Origin: an uncultured Gemmiger sp.
GTDB taxonomy: Bacteria > Bacillota > Clostridia > Oscillospirales > Ruminococcaceae
DNA length: 64,000 nucleotides
Direction of reading: 5' to 3'
Assembly: GCA_944388175.1 (NCBI GenBank)
Contig: CALXHR010000001.1
Location: 310,001 to 374,000 of the forward strand
Shown: positions 31,948 through 42,442 of the stretch, piece after piece
Layout: each line of letters opens with the position of its first letter
How positions within the stretch are numbered: the stretch's first letter is position 1
Translations under genes and position numbers: made by a program
Notes under the pieces: model-generated
Seen by the model: only the letters and a program-made list of their open reading frames with translations
The model's database searches: none
What the model was told of the DNA's origin: nothing

Positions 31948-32622
31948 TCAGCGGTTTTGCGGTGCGGCTTTAGCAAAGCCGGCATTGTATTGCTGCAGCG
32001 CCTGTTCCGGGTCTACGCCCGCCTGCCGCGCCAGCGCGACGGCGGCAAACAGCAGTTCGCCCGCAGCCTGTACGGCCGGTTCGCCCTGCGCCTGCTGTAA
32101 AACTTGCGCTTTCTGTGCGATCTGCTGCGCGTCGGCGGCGGTGGGCACGCCATAGCGGGCGGCGCGCTTTTGCAGCTTGGCCGCGCGCATCAGGGCGGGC
32201 AGGGCCTGTGGCACGCTGTCCAAATCATCCTGCAGCGTCAGGCGGCCCTTTTCCCTATTCTTGAGCGCATCCCAGTCCTTTATGCTGTCGTCCCCGCCAA
32301 AAATATGCGGGTGCCGCGCGATCAGTTTCCGGCACACCCCGTCGCAGACCTGCTGCCAGGTAAACCGCCCGGCTTCGGCTTCGATCTGCGCATGGAACAC
32401 AACCTGCATCAGCACGTCGCCCAGTTCCTCGCACAAAAGGTGCGGGTCGTCCAGGTCGATGGCGTCCACCGCTTCGTAGGCTTCCTCCAGGAAATTCATG
32501 CGGATGGACGCATGGGTCTGGACTTTATCCCACGGGCAGCCGTTTTGCGGGTCGCGCAAAATGGCGATGATGGCGGCCAGGTCATCGGCGGTATATTGTG
32601 GTTTGGGCGGGTAAACGATCAT
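31948..32622 (-). CDS. mazG: MazG-family nucleoside triphosphate pyrophosphohydrolase
   Basis: A 224-residue MazG protein that hydrolyses NTPs to NMP and pyrophosphate. The first MazG domain has [37 protein letters not shown]; a second, degenerate repeat is near residues 170-215. Bacillus YabN places a methyltransferase domain in front of MazG; that domain is missing here. No good ribosome-binding site precedes the ATG at 32622 or the alternative at 32637, and a promoter lies only about 25 bases further upstream, so the mRNA may be nearly leaderless. Confidence 0.92.
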   Translation of the reverse strand: MIVYPPKPQYTADDLAAIIAILRDPQNGCPWDKVQTHASIRMNFLEEAYEAVDAIDLDDPHLLCEELGDVLMQVVFHAQIEAEAGRFTWQQVCDGVCRKLIARHPHIFGGDDSIKDWDALKNREKGRLTLQDDLDSVPQALPALMRAAKLQKRAARYGVPTAADAQQIAQKAQVLQQAQGEPAVQAAGELLFAAVALARQAGVDPEQALQQYNAGFAKAAPQNR

Positions 32623-32667
32623 ACAGCGGGTCCACATTGCAGCGGGCGCCGGATTGCGCCACGCAAT

Positions 32668-32695
32668 ATTCTACACGGATTCCGGCATTTGTCAA
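32668..32695 (-). promoter_or_regulatory. mazG promoter
   Basis: On the minus strand TTGACA (32695-32690), 16 bases, TAGAAT (32673-32668). Transcription would begin near 32661, leaving a very short leader. Confidence 0.7.
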
Positions 32696-32764
32696 GCACA
32701 ACGCCCCGCAAACAGCCGGGTTTGCCGTGTACAGGCTAAAATTTGTACAAGCGCGCGCCCTGTG

Positions 32765-33199
32765 TTACAGCTGCGCGCCGCAGTGGTTGCAGAACAGCGC
32801 GTCGCCGTCCACTTCCGCCTTGCACACCGGGCAGATCTTGGTTTCGCCGCGCAGTTTGACGGGCTCTTCCTCGACCTCTTCTTCCGGCTCGTCCGCGGGC
32901 GTCTCTTCCTCGACGTACTCTTCGGGGGTCATATTGGCCTTGATCTCCTCGATGCTCTTTTCGATGCTCTCGATGGCCTCGATATATTTATCGACCAGGG
33001 GCTGGTTTTCCTCGCCCGCTTTGTGCAGGCTGTACACCAGCGCGCCCAGCTGGCGCTGCGCCTTGGAAAGCCGCGCCTGCTGGTTGAGCAGGTCCAGCTG
33101 GTTTTTGCCTTTGTCGGCCAGGTCCTGCGCCGTCTTTTTGGCGGAATCCACCAGCTGCAGCCCCTGTTCTTTCAGCATCTCGATATCCAGTTCAAACAT
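32765..33199 (-). CDS. Coiled-coil protein with C-terminal zinc ribbon
   Basis: A 144-residue protein. Residues 1-90 form amphipathic, probably coiled-coil helices (KKTAQDLADKGKNQLDLL and IEAIESIEKSIEEI). A highly acidic Glu-rich linker (about 90-112) leads to a zinc-ribbon with CPVC and CNHCGAQL. Proteins of this layout are common in Clostridia and uncharacterised. AGAGGTG precedes the ATG and a good promoter lies at 33301-33329, so it is a stand-alone gene. No membrane segment. Confidence 0.82.
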   Translation of the reverse strand: MFELDIEMLKEQGLQLVDSAKKTAQDLADKGKNQLDLLNQQARLSKAQRQLGALVYSLHKAGEENQPLVDKYIEAIESIEKSIEEIKANMTPEEYVEEETPADEPEEEVEEEPVKLRGETKICPVCKAEVDGDALFCNHCGAQL

Positions 33200-33300
33200 A
33201 AAAAAACACCTCTTTCTTAATTTCTTACCTTCTTATACCATTTCGCTAAAGAACACGATCCCCATGATCCGCAGCCTTGGCGCTGCGTAGGATTATGCAT

Positions 33301-33329
33301 ATTATAGCCGATTTTCACAAGGTTTGCAA
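33301..33329 (-). promoter_or_regulatory. Promoter of the zinc-ribbon protein gene
   Basis: On the minus strand TTGCAA (33329-33324), 17 bases, TATAAT (33306-33301). The leader of about 95 bases contains a CGCAGC/GCTGCG hairpin near 33270-33285. Confidence 0.75.
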
Positions 33330-33355
33330 CGCACAAAGCTGAACATTATGTGAAT

Positions 33356-34291
33356 TTACGACATTTTTGGCCCGATAAACTCGCGCAGCATGCTGTCGGC
33401 GGGCACCAGGGCCGTATCCAGCGCCGGGAACGGTGCAAATTTGCGGCACAGCGCATCCAGCTGCCGCTTTTGCGCCAGCGTCAGCGCGGGGTCGTCCGGC
33501 ATGGCTTCCAGCACGCCGCGCCACAGGCAGACCTCATAGGTGTGGGTGGTGTCCAGCAGGCGGTCGGCGCGGGATTTAAAGGGCTTGATGTACCGGTCCT
33601 CGCCATGGCAGACATGCCCCCACAGCCCCAGCGTAAAGGACGCCGCGTGCCCGCGGAACAGGTAGTCCCGCACCAGCCGCCGCGCCAGGCGGATATCCCG
33701 CGTGGCCAGGCAGCGGGCGCCGCCCGGGGATGCGTATTCCTCGCGCAGGCTGGCGTACAGGCAGAACGCCGCGCCGGTGGGCAGGCGCTCGGTCAGCGCC
33801 GGGTTCAGAGCGTGCAGCCCCTCGACGATGACGACGCCGCCGCGGCAGTCCACCGTCTGGGTGCCGTTGGGCAGCTGCAGCTTGAAATCGAACACCGGGG
33901 CCTGGCAGACGCCCTTGCGGTGCAGCTGTTCCAGGCATTGCTGCAGCAGCGGCACGTCCAGCGACTGCAAACTCTCGTAATCGTCGCTGCCGTCATAGTT
34001 TTTGGGGTAACGCCCCTCGCCCACAAAAAAGTCGTCCAGGCTGAGCACCACGCCGCGCCGCCCTTTGGCGCCGATGGCCGCCGCCAGCTTATGGGCGGAC
34101 GTCGTCTTGCCGGCGGCCGACGGCCCGGTGAGCATGACGACGCGCCGCCCGCTGGCCAGAATTTCCTGCGCAAGCGTGTCGATGCGGTCGTGGTACTGCC
34201 GCTCGCACAAATCCGCCAGGGCCTGCGGCTGGCGCGCCGCCAGCGCGACCAGGTCACTGCCGATGAGCCGTTTGCGCTGCATAACGTCCAT
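33356..34291 (-). CDS. Nucleoside (uridine-type) kinase family protein
   Basis: A 311-residue P-loop kinase related to uridine kinase and phosphoribulokinase. The Walker A motif is MLTGPSAAGKTTSAHKL, the lid-like region LSLDDFFVGEGRYPKNYDG contains the conserved Asp-Asp, and VIVEGLHALNP corresponds to the Walker B/substrate segment. The ATG at 34291 follows GGAGG and overlaps the end of hemZ by 38 bases, so translation is coupled. The long threonyl-tRNA-synthetase-like N-terminus of many clostridial homologues is missing. The exact phosphate acceptor cannot be assigned. No clear terminator follows. Confidence 0.82.
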   Translation of the reverse strand: MDVMQRKRLIGSDLVALAARQPQALADLCERQYHDRIDTLAQEILASGRRVVMLTGPSAAGKTTSAHKLAAAIGAKGRRGVVLSLDDFFVGEGRYPKNYDGSDDYESLQSLDVPLLQQCLEQLHRKGVCQAPVFDFKLQLPNGTQTVDCRGGVVIVEGLHALNPALTERLPTGAAFCLYASLREEYASPGGARCLATRDIRLARRLVRDYLFRGHAASFTLGLWGHVCHGEDRYIKPFKSRADRLLDTTHTYEVCLWRGVLEAMPDDPALTLAQKRQLDALCRKFAPFPALDTALVPADSMLREFIGPKMS

Positions 34292-35714
34292 AAAAATCCT
34301 CCACGCCCTGTTTGCGGGCCAGTATTTCGTCAAAGCGGGAAACATACTCCGCCGGGTACTTAAAGTTGAAGATGCGTTCGATCTTGCCGTGGCGGCGCCC
34401 CGGGATGACGAGCTTGGTGGACCCGCCCGCCCCAGCCGAAAGGATGGTGTGCACTTCTTCCATGATGTAGACATTGTACAGGCAGGCGCGCCCCGGCTTG
34501 GTCCAGCCGGTGTTTTCAAGGTTTTGCAGCGTGCCTTTTTGCCGGTAGAGGTAGTAGGGCTCGTACCCGGCGCGTGTCAGCGCATCGCAGCGCGCCAGCA
34601 TGGCCGCCACGTCGTCATACGCGGCGGCCTGGTGTTCCACCACCAGGTTTGACGCGCGCTTGAGCGTCAGGGTGTGGACCGTGATGTTCTCGGGGTCGAG
34701 CGCAATGGCCTGTGCAAGACTATGCGCGAACCCCTCGACCGTATCACCGGGCAGCCCGGCGATGAGGTCCATATTGATGTTGTCATGCCCGGCGGCGCGC
34801 GCCGCATGGAAACAATCGACGATATCCTGCGCGGTGTGCCGGCGGCCGATGCGGCGCAGCACCTCGTCCGAAAACGTCTGCGGGTTGATGGAAATGCGCG
34901 TAGCGCCGTATTGTTTCAGGATGCGCAGCTTGTCGGGTCCGGTGCAGTCGGGGCGGCCGGCTTCGACGGTATATTCCTCGAGCGAAGGCAGGTCGAACGT
35001 TGCGGCGATGTGCGCCATAAGCTGTTCGAGCTGCGCGGCCGAAAGGCTGGTCGGCGTGCCTCCGCCGATGTACAGCGTGCGGATGCGCAGCCCGCAGCGG
35101 TCCGCCGTTTGGCGGATGGCCGTAAGTTCCCGGCACAAATCGTCCACATAGGGCTGCACCAGCGCGCGGGTAGCCTTATCCCCCACCGTGCGCGAGACAA
35201 AGCTGCAATAGCTGCAGCGCGTGGGGCAAAACGGGATGCCCGCGTACACGCTGCAGTCCATCGGTTCGGCAGCCTGCAGCACCGGGCGCTGGCGGTCCGC
35301 AATGCCGCGCGCCAACGCAAATTTTTGCGGCGTGCAGGCAAAGTAGCGCAAAAAACGGTCCTCGATTTCCTGTTCCGACGCGCCCTGCGCGCGCATATCG
35401 TGGATGATGCGCACCGGTCGCACGCCGGTCATCATGCCCCAGGGCGGGGCGATGCCGGTCTGCTGGCGCAGCAGGCCGTACAGCAGGCTGCACAGCGCAT
35501 ACTCGGCGTCCGCACCGGGGTCGCGCGGCGCGCTGCGCCAGCAAAGCGCACCGCCGCGGCGCAGCAGCACAAAATCGCTTTGCGCATGGCTTTGCGCCAG
35601 CACAAAGTCGCCCTGCTGCGGCACCTGGTCCGCTTTTTGGGCCCCGGGGAAAAAGATGCGGGCGGTGTGTTCCGCTTCATACCCGGTGCCTGCGCCGTGT
35701 AAGATGATCTGCAT
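34254..35714 (-). CDS. hemZ: Radical SAM coproporphyrinogen dehydrogenase-like protein HemZ
   Basis: A 486-residue radical SAM protein of the HemZ/HemN family. The 4Fe-4S cluster motif CxxxCxxC is Cys163, Cys167 and Cys170, and GGGTPTSL, the SAM-binding glycine motif, follows. HemN proteins decarboxylate coproporphyrinogen III; clostridial HemZ homologues often occur without a complete heme pathway and their role is uncertain. Its position after recJ-relA-dtd-MBL is conserved in Clostridia. AAAGG precedes the ATG. Confidence 0.88.
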   Translation of the reverse strand: MQIILHGAGTGYEAEHTARIFFPGAQKADQVPQQGDFVLAQSHAQSDFVLLRRGGALCWRSAPRDPGADAEYALCSLLYGLLRQQTGIAPPWGMMTGVRPVRIIHDMRAQGASEQEIEDRFLRYFACTPQKFALARGIADRQRPVLQAAEPMDCSVYAGIPFCPTRCSYCSFVSRTVGDKATRALVQPYVDDLCRELTAIRQTADRCGLRIRTLYIGGGTPTSLSAAQLEQLMAHIAATFDLPSLEEYTVEAGRPDCTGPDKLRILKQYGATRISINPQTFSDEVLRRIGRRHTAQDIVDCFHAARAAGHDNINMDLIAGLPGDTVEGFAHSLAQAIALDPENITVHTLTLKRASNLVVEHQAAAYDDVAAMLARCDALTRAGYEPYYLYRQKGTLQNLENTGWTKPGRACLYNVYIMEEVHTILSAGAGGSTKLVIPGRRHGKIERIFNFKYPAEYVSRFDEILARKQGVEDFYGRYAAQTAHRQ

Positions 35715-35747
35715 AGCGTACGCCTTTCTTTTGGGTAGATCCGACGC

Positions 35748-36353
35748 TTAAAACCACGCGCCGTTGAGGTAGGGGTTGCTGCGGCGCTCGCGCCCGAGCG
35801 TCGTGAACGATTCATGCCCCGGCAGCACCTGGGTATCGTCGGCCAGGGGCAGACCGGCCAGCAGCGCCAGGCTCTGCTGCATGGCGCGCACGCTGCCGCC
35901 GGGCAGGTCGGTGCGGCCGCAGGAACCGGCAAACAGCGTATCGCCGCTGAACAGCAAATTGCCGCACCCCAGGCAGACGCTGCCCGGCGTGTGGCCCGGC
36001 GTGTGGTAAATTTGGAACGTCAGTTCGTCAATTTTCAGTTTGTCACCTGCCGGCCACGGCGCGTCCACCAAATCCCGCGTCAGCGGCAGCATCGCGCTGC
36101 CCTGCGCGTCGGCGGAGTCCATATACACCCGGCAGCCGGTGGTTTTGCGCAGGTCCGCCACCGCCCCCACGTGGTCATAGTGGCCATGGGTGAGCAGAAT
36201 ATGTGTCAGCGACGCCCCCGCCGCCTGCAGGGCGTCGAGGTAGGTCTGCGGCGCAGCGGCCGGGTCCACGACGATGCCGTGCCCGGCGTCGGTGACCAGC
36301 AGAAAGGTATTGGTATACAGCGGCGCAAGGCCGGGGATGTGTTGGATTTTCAT
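35748..36353 (-). CDS. MBL-fold hydrolase (glyoxalase II-like)
   Basis: A 201-residue metallo-beta-lactamase-fold hydrolase. The metal motif THGHYDH gives His56, His58, Asp60 and His61; further ligands lie in HTPGHTPGS, FSGDTLF and LPGHESFT. Relatives include hydroxyacylglutathione hydrolase and persulfide dioxygenase, but this short form is typically annotated only as MBL hydrolase. It lies 12 bases after dtd and 33 bases before hemZ in a single operon, with AGGAGA ahead of the ATG. Confidence 0.92.
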   Translation of the reverse strand: MKIQHIPGLAPLYTNTFLLVTDAGHGIVVDPAAAPQTYLDALQAAGASLTHILLTHGHYDHVGAVADLRKTTGCRVYMDSADAQGSAMLPLTRDLVDAPWPAGDKLKIDELTFQIYHTPGHTPGSVCLGCGNLLFSGDTLFAGSCGRTDLPGGSVRAMQQSLALLAGLPLADDTQVLPGHESFTTLGRERRSNPYLNGAWF

Positions 36354-36365
36354 GGCAGCTATCTC

Positions 36366-36821
36366 CTATTTTTTCCAGTCGTCGGTGTCGATGACGATGG
36401 TGACGGGGCCGTCGTTGCACAGGCGCACCTGCATATCGGCCCCGAACTCACCGTGCTGCACGCCGGCCAGGCCCTGGCGGCCCAACTCGGCCAGAAAACG
36501 CTCGTAACACGGCACGGCCAGGTCCGCCTTGGCCGCATGGCTGAAACTGGGGCGTTTGCCGCGCGCGGTATCGCCGTACAGCGTAAAGTTGGAGACGACG
36601 AGCGCCTCGTACCCCAGTTCGGCGGCGCTGCGGTTGAGTTTGCCGGCTTCGTCCTCAAAAATGCGCAGATGCGCGCATTTTTCGGCCAGTTTGGGGATGA
36701 CGGCTTCGGTATCGGTCTCCCGCACGCCCAGCAGGATGACGAGCCCGCGGCCGATGCGGCGTTCCGGGCCGCCGTTGACGGTGACCGAAGCTTCGGCCAC
36801 ACGCTGGATCACAGCACGCAT
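36366..36821 (-). CDS. dtd: D-aminoacyl-tRNA deacylase
   Basis: DTD removes D-amino acids (and glycine from tRNA-Ala) from mischarged tRNA. The 151-residue protein begins MRAVIQRV as usual. The active-site motifs are SNFTLYGDTARGKRPSF and the cross-subunit Gly-cisPro motif NDGPVTI. The usual Gln of the SQxT motif is replaced by Asn. It sits 27 bases after relA in the recJ-relA-dtd-MBL-hemZ operon. Confidence 0.96.
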   Translation of the reverse strand: MRAVIQRVAEASVTVNGGPERRIGRGLVILLGVRETDTEAVIPKLAEKCAHLRIFEDEAGKLNRSAAELGYEALVVSNFTLYGDTARGKRPSFSHAAKADLAVPCYERFLAELGRQGLAGVQHGEFGADMQVRLCNDGPVTIVIDTDDWKK

Positions 36822-36848
36822 ATGCGGTTTCCTCTCTTTGCCTTTTTG

Positions 36849-39053
<2,205 letters not shown>

Positions 39054-39069
39054 ATCGGTTTCTCCCCCT

Positions 39070-41109
39070 TTATTCCTTGTGCGCGGCGGCCTGCCCGGCC
39101 AGACGGCGCAGTACCGGCGCGGCGGCCAGGTCCTTTTTTTCGGTGACCGGCACCGGCAGCCAGCGCCCCTGCTGTTCTTCTACCAGGCCCAGTTCGCGCA
39201 GCGCCGCCAGGCTGGCCAGCGTTTTGCCGGTATTTTGCGGCCCCTGTGCGGCAAATACCGGCTGCAGGTCCCCCGCCAGCACCTGTCCGCCGCGGATGCG
39301 CTTGTACAGCGCCACCGTGTCGGCGCGGCCGGGCAGCAGGGCCGCAGCCTGGGCCGGTTCCAGCTTGACGCCGGCGCAGAAAGCGTCAAACCAGGCCGCC
39401 TGCTCGCACGGCGTATTGCCCAGCCCGGCCGGGCGGATCGCCTTGATATGGGCCGAGACCATCGGCCCGTTGCGCCCGGCAAAAACCGAAACTTCCAGCG
39501 CTGTTTCCACCACTGCGCCCACCGGGTAGGCAAACTGCTGCGGCGCGGTGCCAAACAGCGAAGCGAACAGCGTATGCCCGCCCTGGCGCAGCCGCACGCG
39601 GGTGTGGCGGCCTTCGGCCCCCAGCGGCCAAACTCCGTCGATCTCGGCCTGCTGCACCAGCAGCAGCGGGGTGGGGTTCTGCCGCCCAAACGGGGCCAGC
39701 GCTTCCAGTTCGCGCACGGCCGGCAGCGTCAGTTCTTCCAGCGTGACCGCCGCGTCCAGTTCCAGCACAGCCGGGCCGGGGCGCGGCGCCTGTTTGGCCG
39801 CCCAGTCATTGAGTTGCTGGCGCAGCAGCGGCAATTTTTCTTCTTCGATCTCCAGCCCGGCGGCCGCCGCGTGCCCGCCAAAGCGCTGCAGGCAGCCGGC
39901 GCAGGCCGTCAGTGCGGCATGCAGGTCAAATGCGCCGGGCGCGCGGCCACTGCCGCGGCCTTCGCCCTCGTGCAGCGAGACGACCAGTGCCGGGCGGTTG
40001 TAGCGCTCCATCAATTTGGCCGCCACAATGCCGATGACGCCGGGGTGCCAGTCCTCCCCCGCCACCACCAGCACGCGGTCGTGCAGGCGGGCGGGGTCGG
40101 CTTCCAGCGCCCGGCAGGCGGCGGCAAACACCGCCTGCTCGGTCTGCTGGCGCTCAGTGTTGATCTCGGCCAGGCGCGCGGCGATGCCGGTAGCCTGCGC
40201 TTCGTCGCCGCACAGCAGCAGTTTCAGCGCCACGGCGGCGTTGTCCATGCGGCCGGCGGCGTTCAGGCGCGGGGCCAGGCCGTAGCTGACGGTATCGGCC
40301 GTCAGCGGGCGGCCCGCATAGCCGGCGCTTTCCAGCAGCGCCTGCAGGCCGGGGCGCATGGTATCCTGCAATAGAGCCAGACCCTCGCGCACAATGGTGC
40401 GGTTCTCCCCCACCAGCGGCATGACGTCGGCCACCGTGCCCAGCGCCGCAAACTCGCCGTACATTTCCAGCAGTTCGGCCGGGTCGCAGCCTTCCAGCGC
40501 GGCACACAGCTTAAACGCCACCCCCGCGCCGCACAGGTCCTTGAACGGGCTTTCGTCGTCGGGGCGTTTGGGGTCCACGACCGCCACGGCCTGCGGCAGC
40601 GTCTCGCCGGGCAGGTGGTGGTCGGTGATGACCAGGTCCAGCCCCAGTTCCTGCGCGCAGGCGGCTTCCTCCAAAGCGGAGATACCGTTGTCGACCGTGA
40701 CAACCAGCGTGAACCCCTTTTGCGCCAGAGCTTCCAGCGCCGGGCGCGTCAGGCCGTACCCGCCGCCGCGCGTGGGCAGCTTGCAGCGCACATGCGCGCC
40801 CAGGCTGGTCAGGCATTCATACAAAATGGCCGTGGCGCAGATGCCGTCGACGTCGTAGTCGCCGTAGATGACGATGGGTTCCTCCCCCTCAACGGCCTGC
40901 AGGATGCGGGCGACGGCTTTGTCCATATCGCGCAGCAAAAACGGGTCGGACAGCGTCCCGCCCGGTTCCAGCAGCGCGCGCGCCGCCGCGGCGTCCGTGC
41001 AGCCGCGCGCCGCCAACACCCGGCGCAGCAGCACGCCGTACCCGGCGCCGGCCAGCGCCTGTTCACCGCCGGAGCCGGGCTGTTTGATCTGCCAGGCAGG
41101 GTAGTTCAT
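39070..41109 (-). CDS. recJ: Single-stranded-DNA-specific exonuclease RecJ
   Basis: A 5'-3' single-strand exonuclease of the DHH family, 679 residues, acting in recombination and mismatch repair. Catalytic motifs YGDYDVDGICATAIL, TVDNG and TDHHLPGE are in the DHH domain. The DHHA1 motif GGHAAAAGLEI is around residue 415, followed by an OB-fold and a degenerate C-terminal region. AAGGAGCG precedes the ATG. The order recJ-relA-dtd-hemZ is typical of Clostridia; apt, often between recJ and relA, is absent here. Confidence 0.96.
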   Translation of the reverse strand: MNYPAWQIKQPGSGGEQALAGAGYGVLLRRVLAARGCTDAAAARALLEPGGTLSDPFLLRDMDKAVARILQAVEGEEPIVIYGDYDVDGICATAILYECLTSLGAHVRCKLPTRGGGYGLTRPALEALAQKGFTLVVTVDNGISALEEAACAQELGLDLVITDHHLPGETLPQAVAVVDPKRPDDESPFKDLCGAGVAFKLCAALEGCDPAELLEMYGEFAALGTVADVMPLVGENRTIVREGLALLQDTMRPGLQALLESAGYAGRPLTADTVSYGLAPRLNAAGRMDNAAVALKLLLCGDEAQATGIAARLAEINTERQQTEQAVFAAACRALEADPARLHDRVLVVAGEDWHPGVIGIVAAKLMERYNRPALVVSLHEGEGRGSGRAPGAFDLHAALTACAGCLQRFGGHAAAAGLEIEEEKLPLLRQQLNDWAAKQAPRPGPAVLELDAAVTLEELTLPAVRELEALAPFGRQNPTPLLLVQQAEIDGVWPLGAEGRHTRVRLRQGGHTLFASLFGTAPQQFAYPVGAVVETALEVSVFAGRNGPMVSAHIKAIRPAGLGNTPCEQAAWFDAFCAGVKLEPAQAAALLPGRADTVALYKRIRGGQVLAGDLQPVFAAQGPQNTGKTLASLAALRELGLVEEQQGRWLPVPVTEKKDLAAAPVLRRLAGQAAAHKE

Positions 41110-41139
41110 CGTCGTTCGCTCCTTACGTTCCTGCGGCGG

Positions 41140-42381
41140 TCAGTCGGCCGTGCCGCCGGGTTTGAAATCCGTCTCAAAGTTCTGCGTCAGGCCGTCCTGG
41201 CGCAGCATCGTCTCCAGCGTGCCGATCTCCGTCGACACGTCCAGGCTGACATCCTGCAGCAGCGTATCGTACAGTTTGGCGTACGCCGCGTTCAGCGTGT
41301 GCAAGATGCCGGTGATATCCCGCCGGATGGCCTGCGCGTTGGCGGCGTCCGCCGCGCCCAGGCCCAAAGCGGTATCCAGCAGTTTGCGGGTGGTGGGCAG
41401 GTAATACTCAGAAAAGCGCCGCACCTGGCCGAGTTGCGCGGGGTGGTTGTGGATAAAGCCCAAAATGACCGCACAGTTTTTGTGCATGGCGGCCAGTTCC
41501 TCCTCCGCCGCGGCGTCCAGCCGGCCACGGCAGCCGTCGAGGTAGGCCAAAAAGTCGCGGCTTTCCGTCTCGAACTGTTCCAGCGGGGTGCGGGCCGCGT
41601 CGGCCTGCGCTTCGCCCTGCGGGGCGGCGGTTGGCGCCCGGCGCGCGGCTTCGGCTTCATACAGTTCTTCTTTGAAATAGATGGTCTCGCCGTCGTCGCC
41701 CAAAACAACACCGGGCAGCTTGCCATCGGTGATGGCCTTGTTCAGTTCGCTGCGCACCTGGGCGGCATCACGCCCGGCCGTGCGGGCAATCGCCGGCAGG
41801 TTGGCCACCCAGTCGTGCGCGGCGCGCAGGTAACTGCGGATGCGCCCGAAAAAGCGGAACTTTTTGACGCCGAAGCCCGTCATGATGCCGAACCCTACGG
41901 TGAGCGGCGTGAACACCGCCATCAAAATGGGAAAGACGTTGAACTCGGCGCGGGTCATCTGCAGCGCTTCCGGCCCGACGGCGGACAGGCAGAACATCAC
42001 GAGCGCCGTGATGCCGAACCCCAAGGCAAACACACCGCCCGCAATGGCCATGGCCAAGTAACCGCCCTGCTCATTGTTGAGCAGGCGGCGGTCCAGACGG
42101 GCGCGCCACTGTGGAAAAGTCAGGTCCTTGTCCTTTTGGGCCCAACGGTTGAACGCATCGCCGGCCGAAGATACGACCCCTGCCAGCCCGTCCAGCAGTT
42201 CGGCGCCCACGCCGGCGCCGATGCCGGCCAGGTCGCTGACGATGTCGTCGAGCGAACGGCTGAATTCGTTCGCGCGGCGGTCGATCTCCTCGACTTTGCG
42301 GTCGACGCGGCCGGCGAAGTCCTGCGCGCCGCCCGGCGCATTGCCGGGGTTTTCTTTATAGGGATGGGAATACTTTGCCAT
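41140..42381 (-). CDS. XpaC-like protein (5-bromo-4-chloroindolyl phosphate hydrolysis family)
   Basis: A 413-residue protein. The N-terminal 90 residues are polar and helical, followed by two hydrophobic segments (about 107-135 and 150-172). The C-terminal half shows the XpaC pattern: YYLPTTRKLLDTAL, GILHTLNAAYAKLYDTLL and LETMLRQDGL. XpaC was named for hydrolysis of a chromogenic phosphate in Bacillus, but its true role is unknown; relatives often sit with TelA-like stress proteins, which I do not see here. GGGAGA precedes the ATG. It lies 30 bases before recJ. Confidence 0.82.
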   Translation of the reverse strand: MAKYSHPYKENPGNAPGGAQDFAGRVDRKVEEIDRRANEFSRSLDDIVSDLAGIGAGVGAELLDGLAGVVSSAGDAFNRWAQKDKDLTFPQWRARLDRRLLNNEQGGYLAMAIAGGVFALGFGITALVMFCLSAVGPEALQMTRAEFNVFPILMAVFTPLTVGFGIMTGFGVKKFRFFGRIRSYLRAAHDWVANLPAIARTAGRDAAQVRSELNKAITDGKLPGVVLGDDGETIYFKEELYEAEAARRAPTAAPQGEAQADAARTPLEQFETESRDFLAYLDGCRGRLDAAAEEELAAMHKNCAVILGFIHNHPAQLGQVRRFSEYYLPTTRKLLDTALGLGAADAANAQAIRRDITGILHTLNAAYAKLYDTLLQDVSLDVSTEIGTLETMLRQDGLTQNFETDFKPGGTAD

Positions 42382-42442
42382 ATGTCATGTTCTCCCGATC
42401 AGATTTTTGACGCCGCTTGCCCTGTGCAAACCGCCCGGATGC

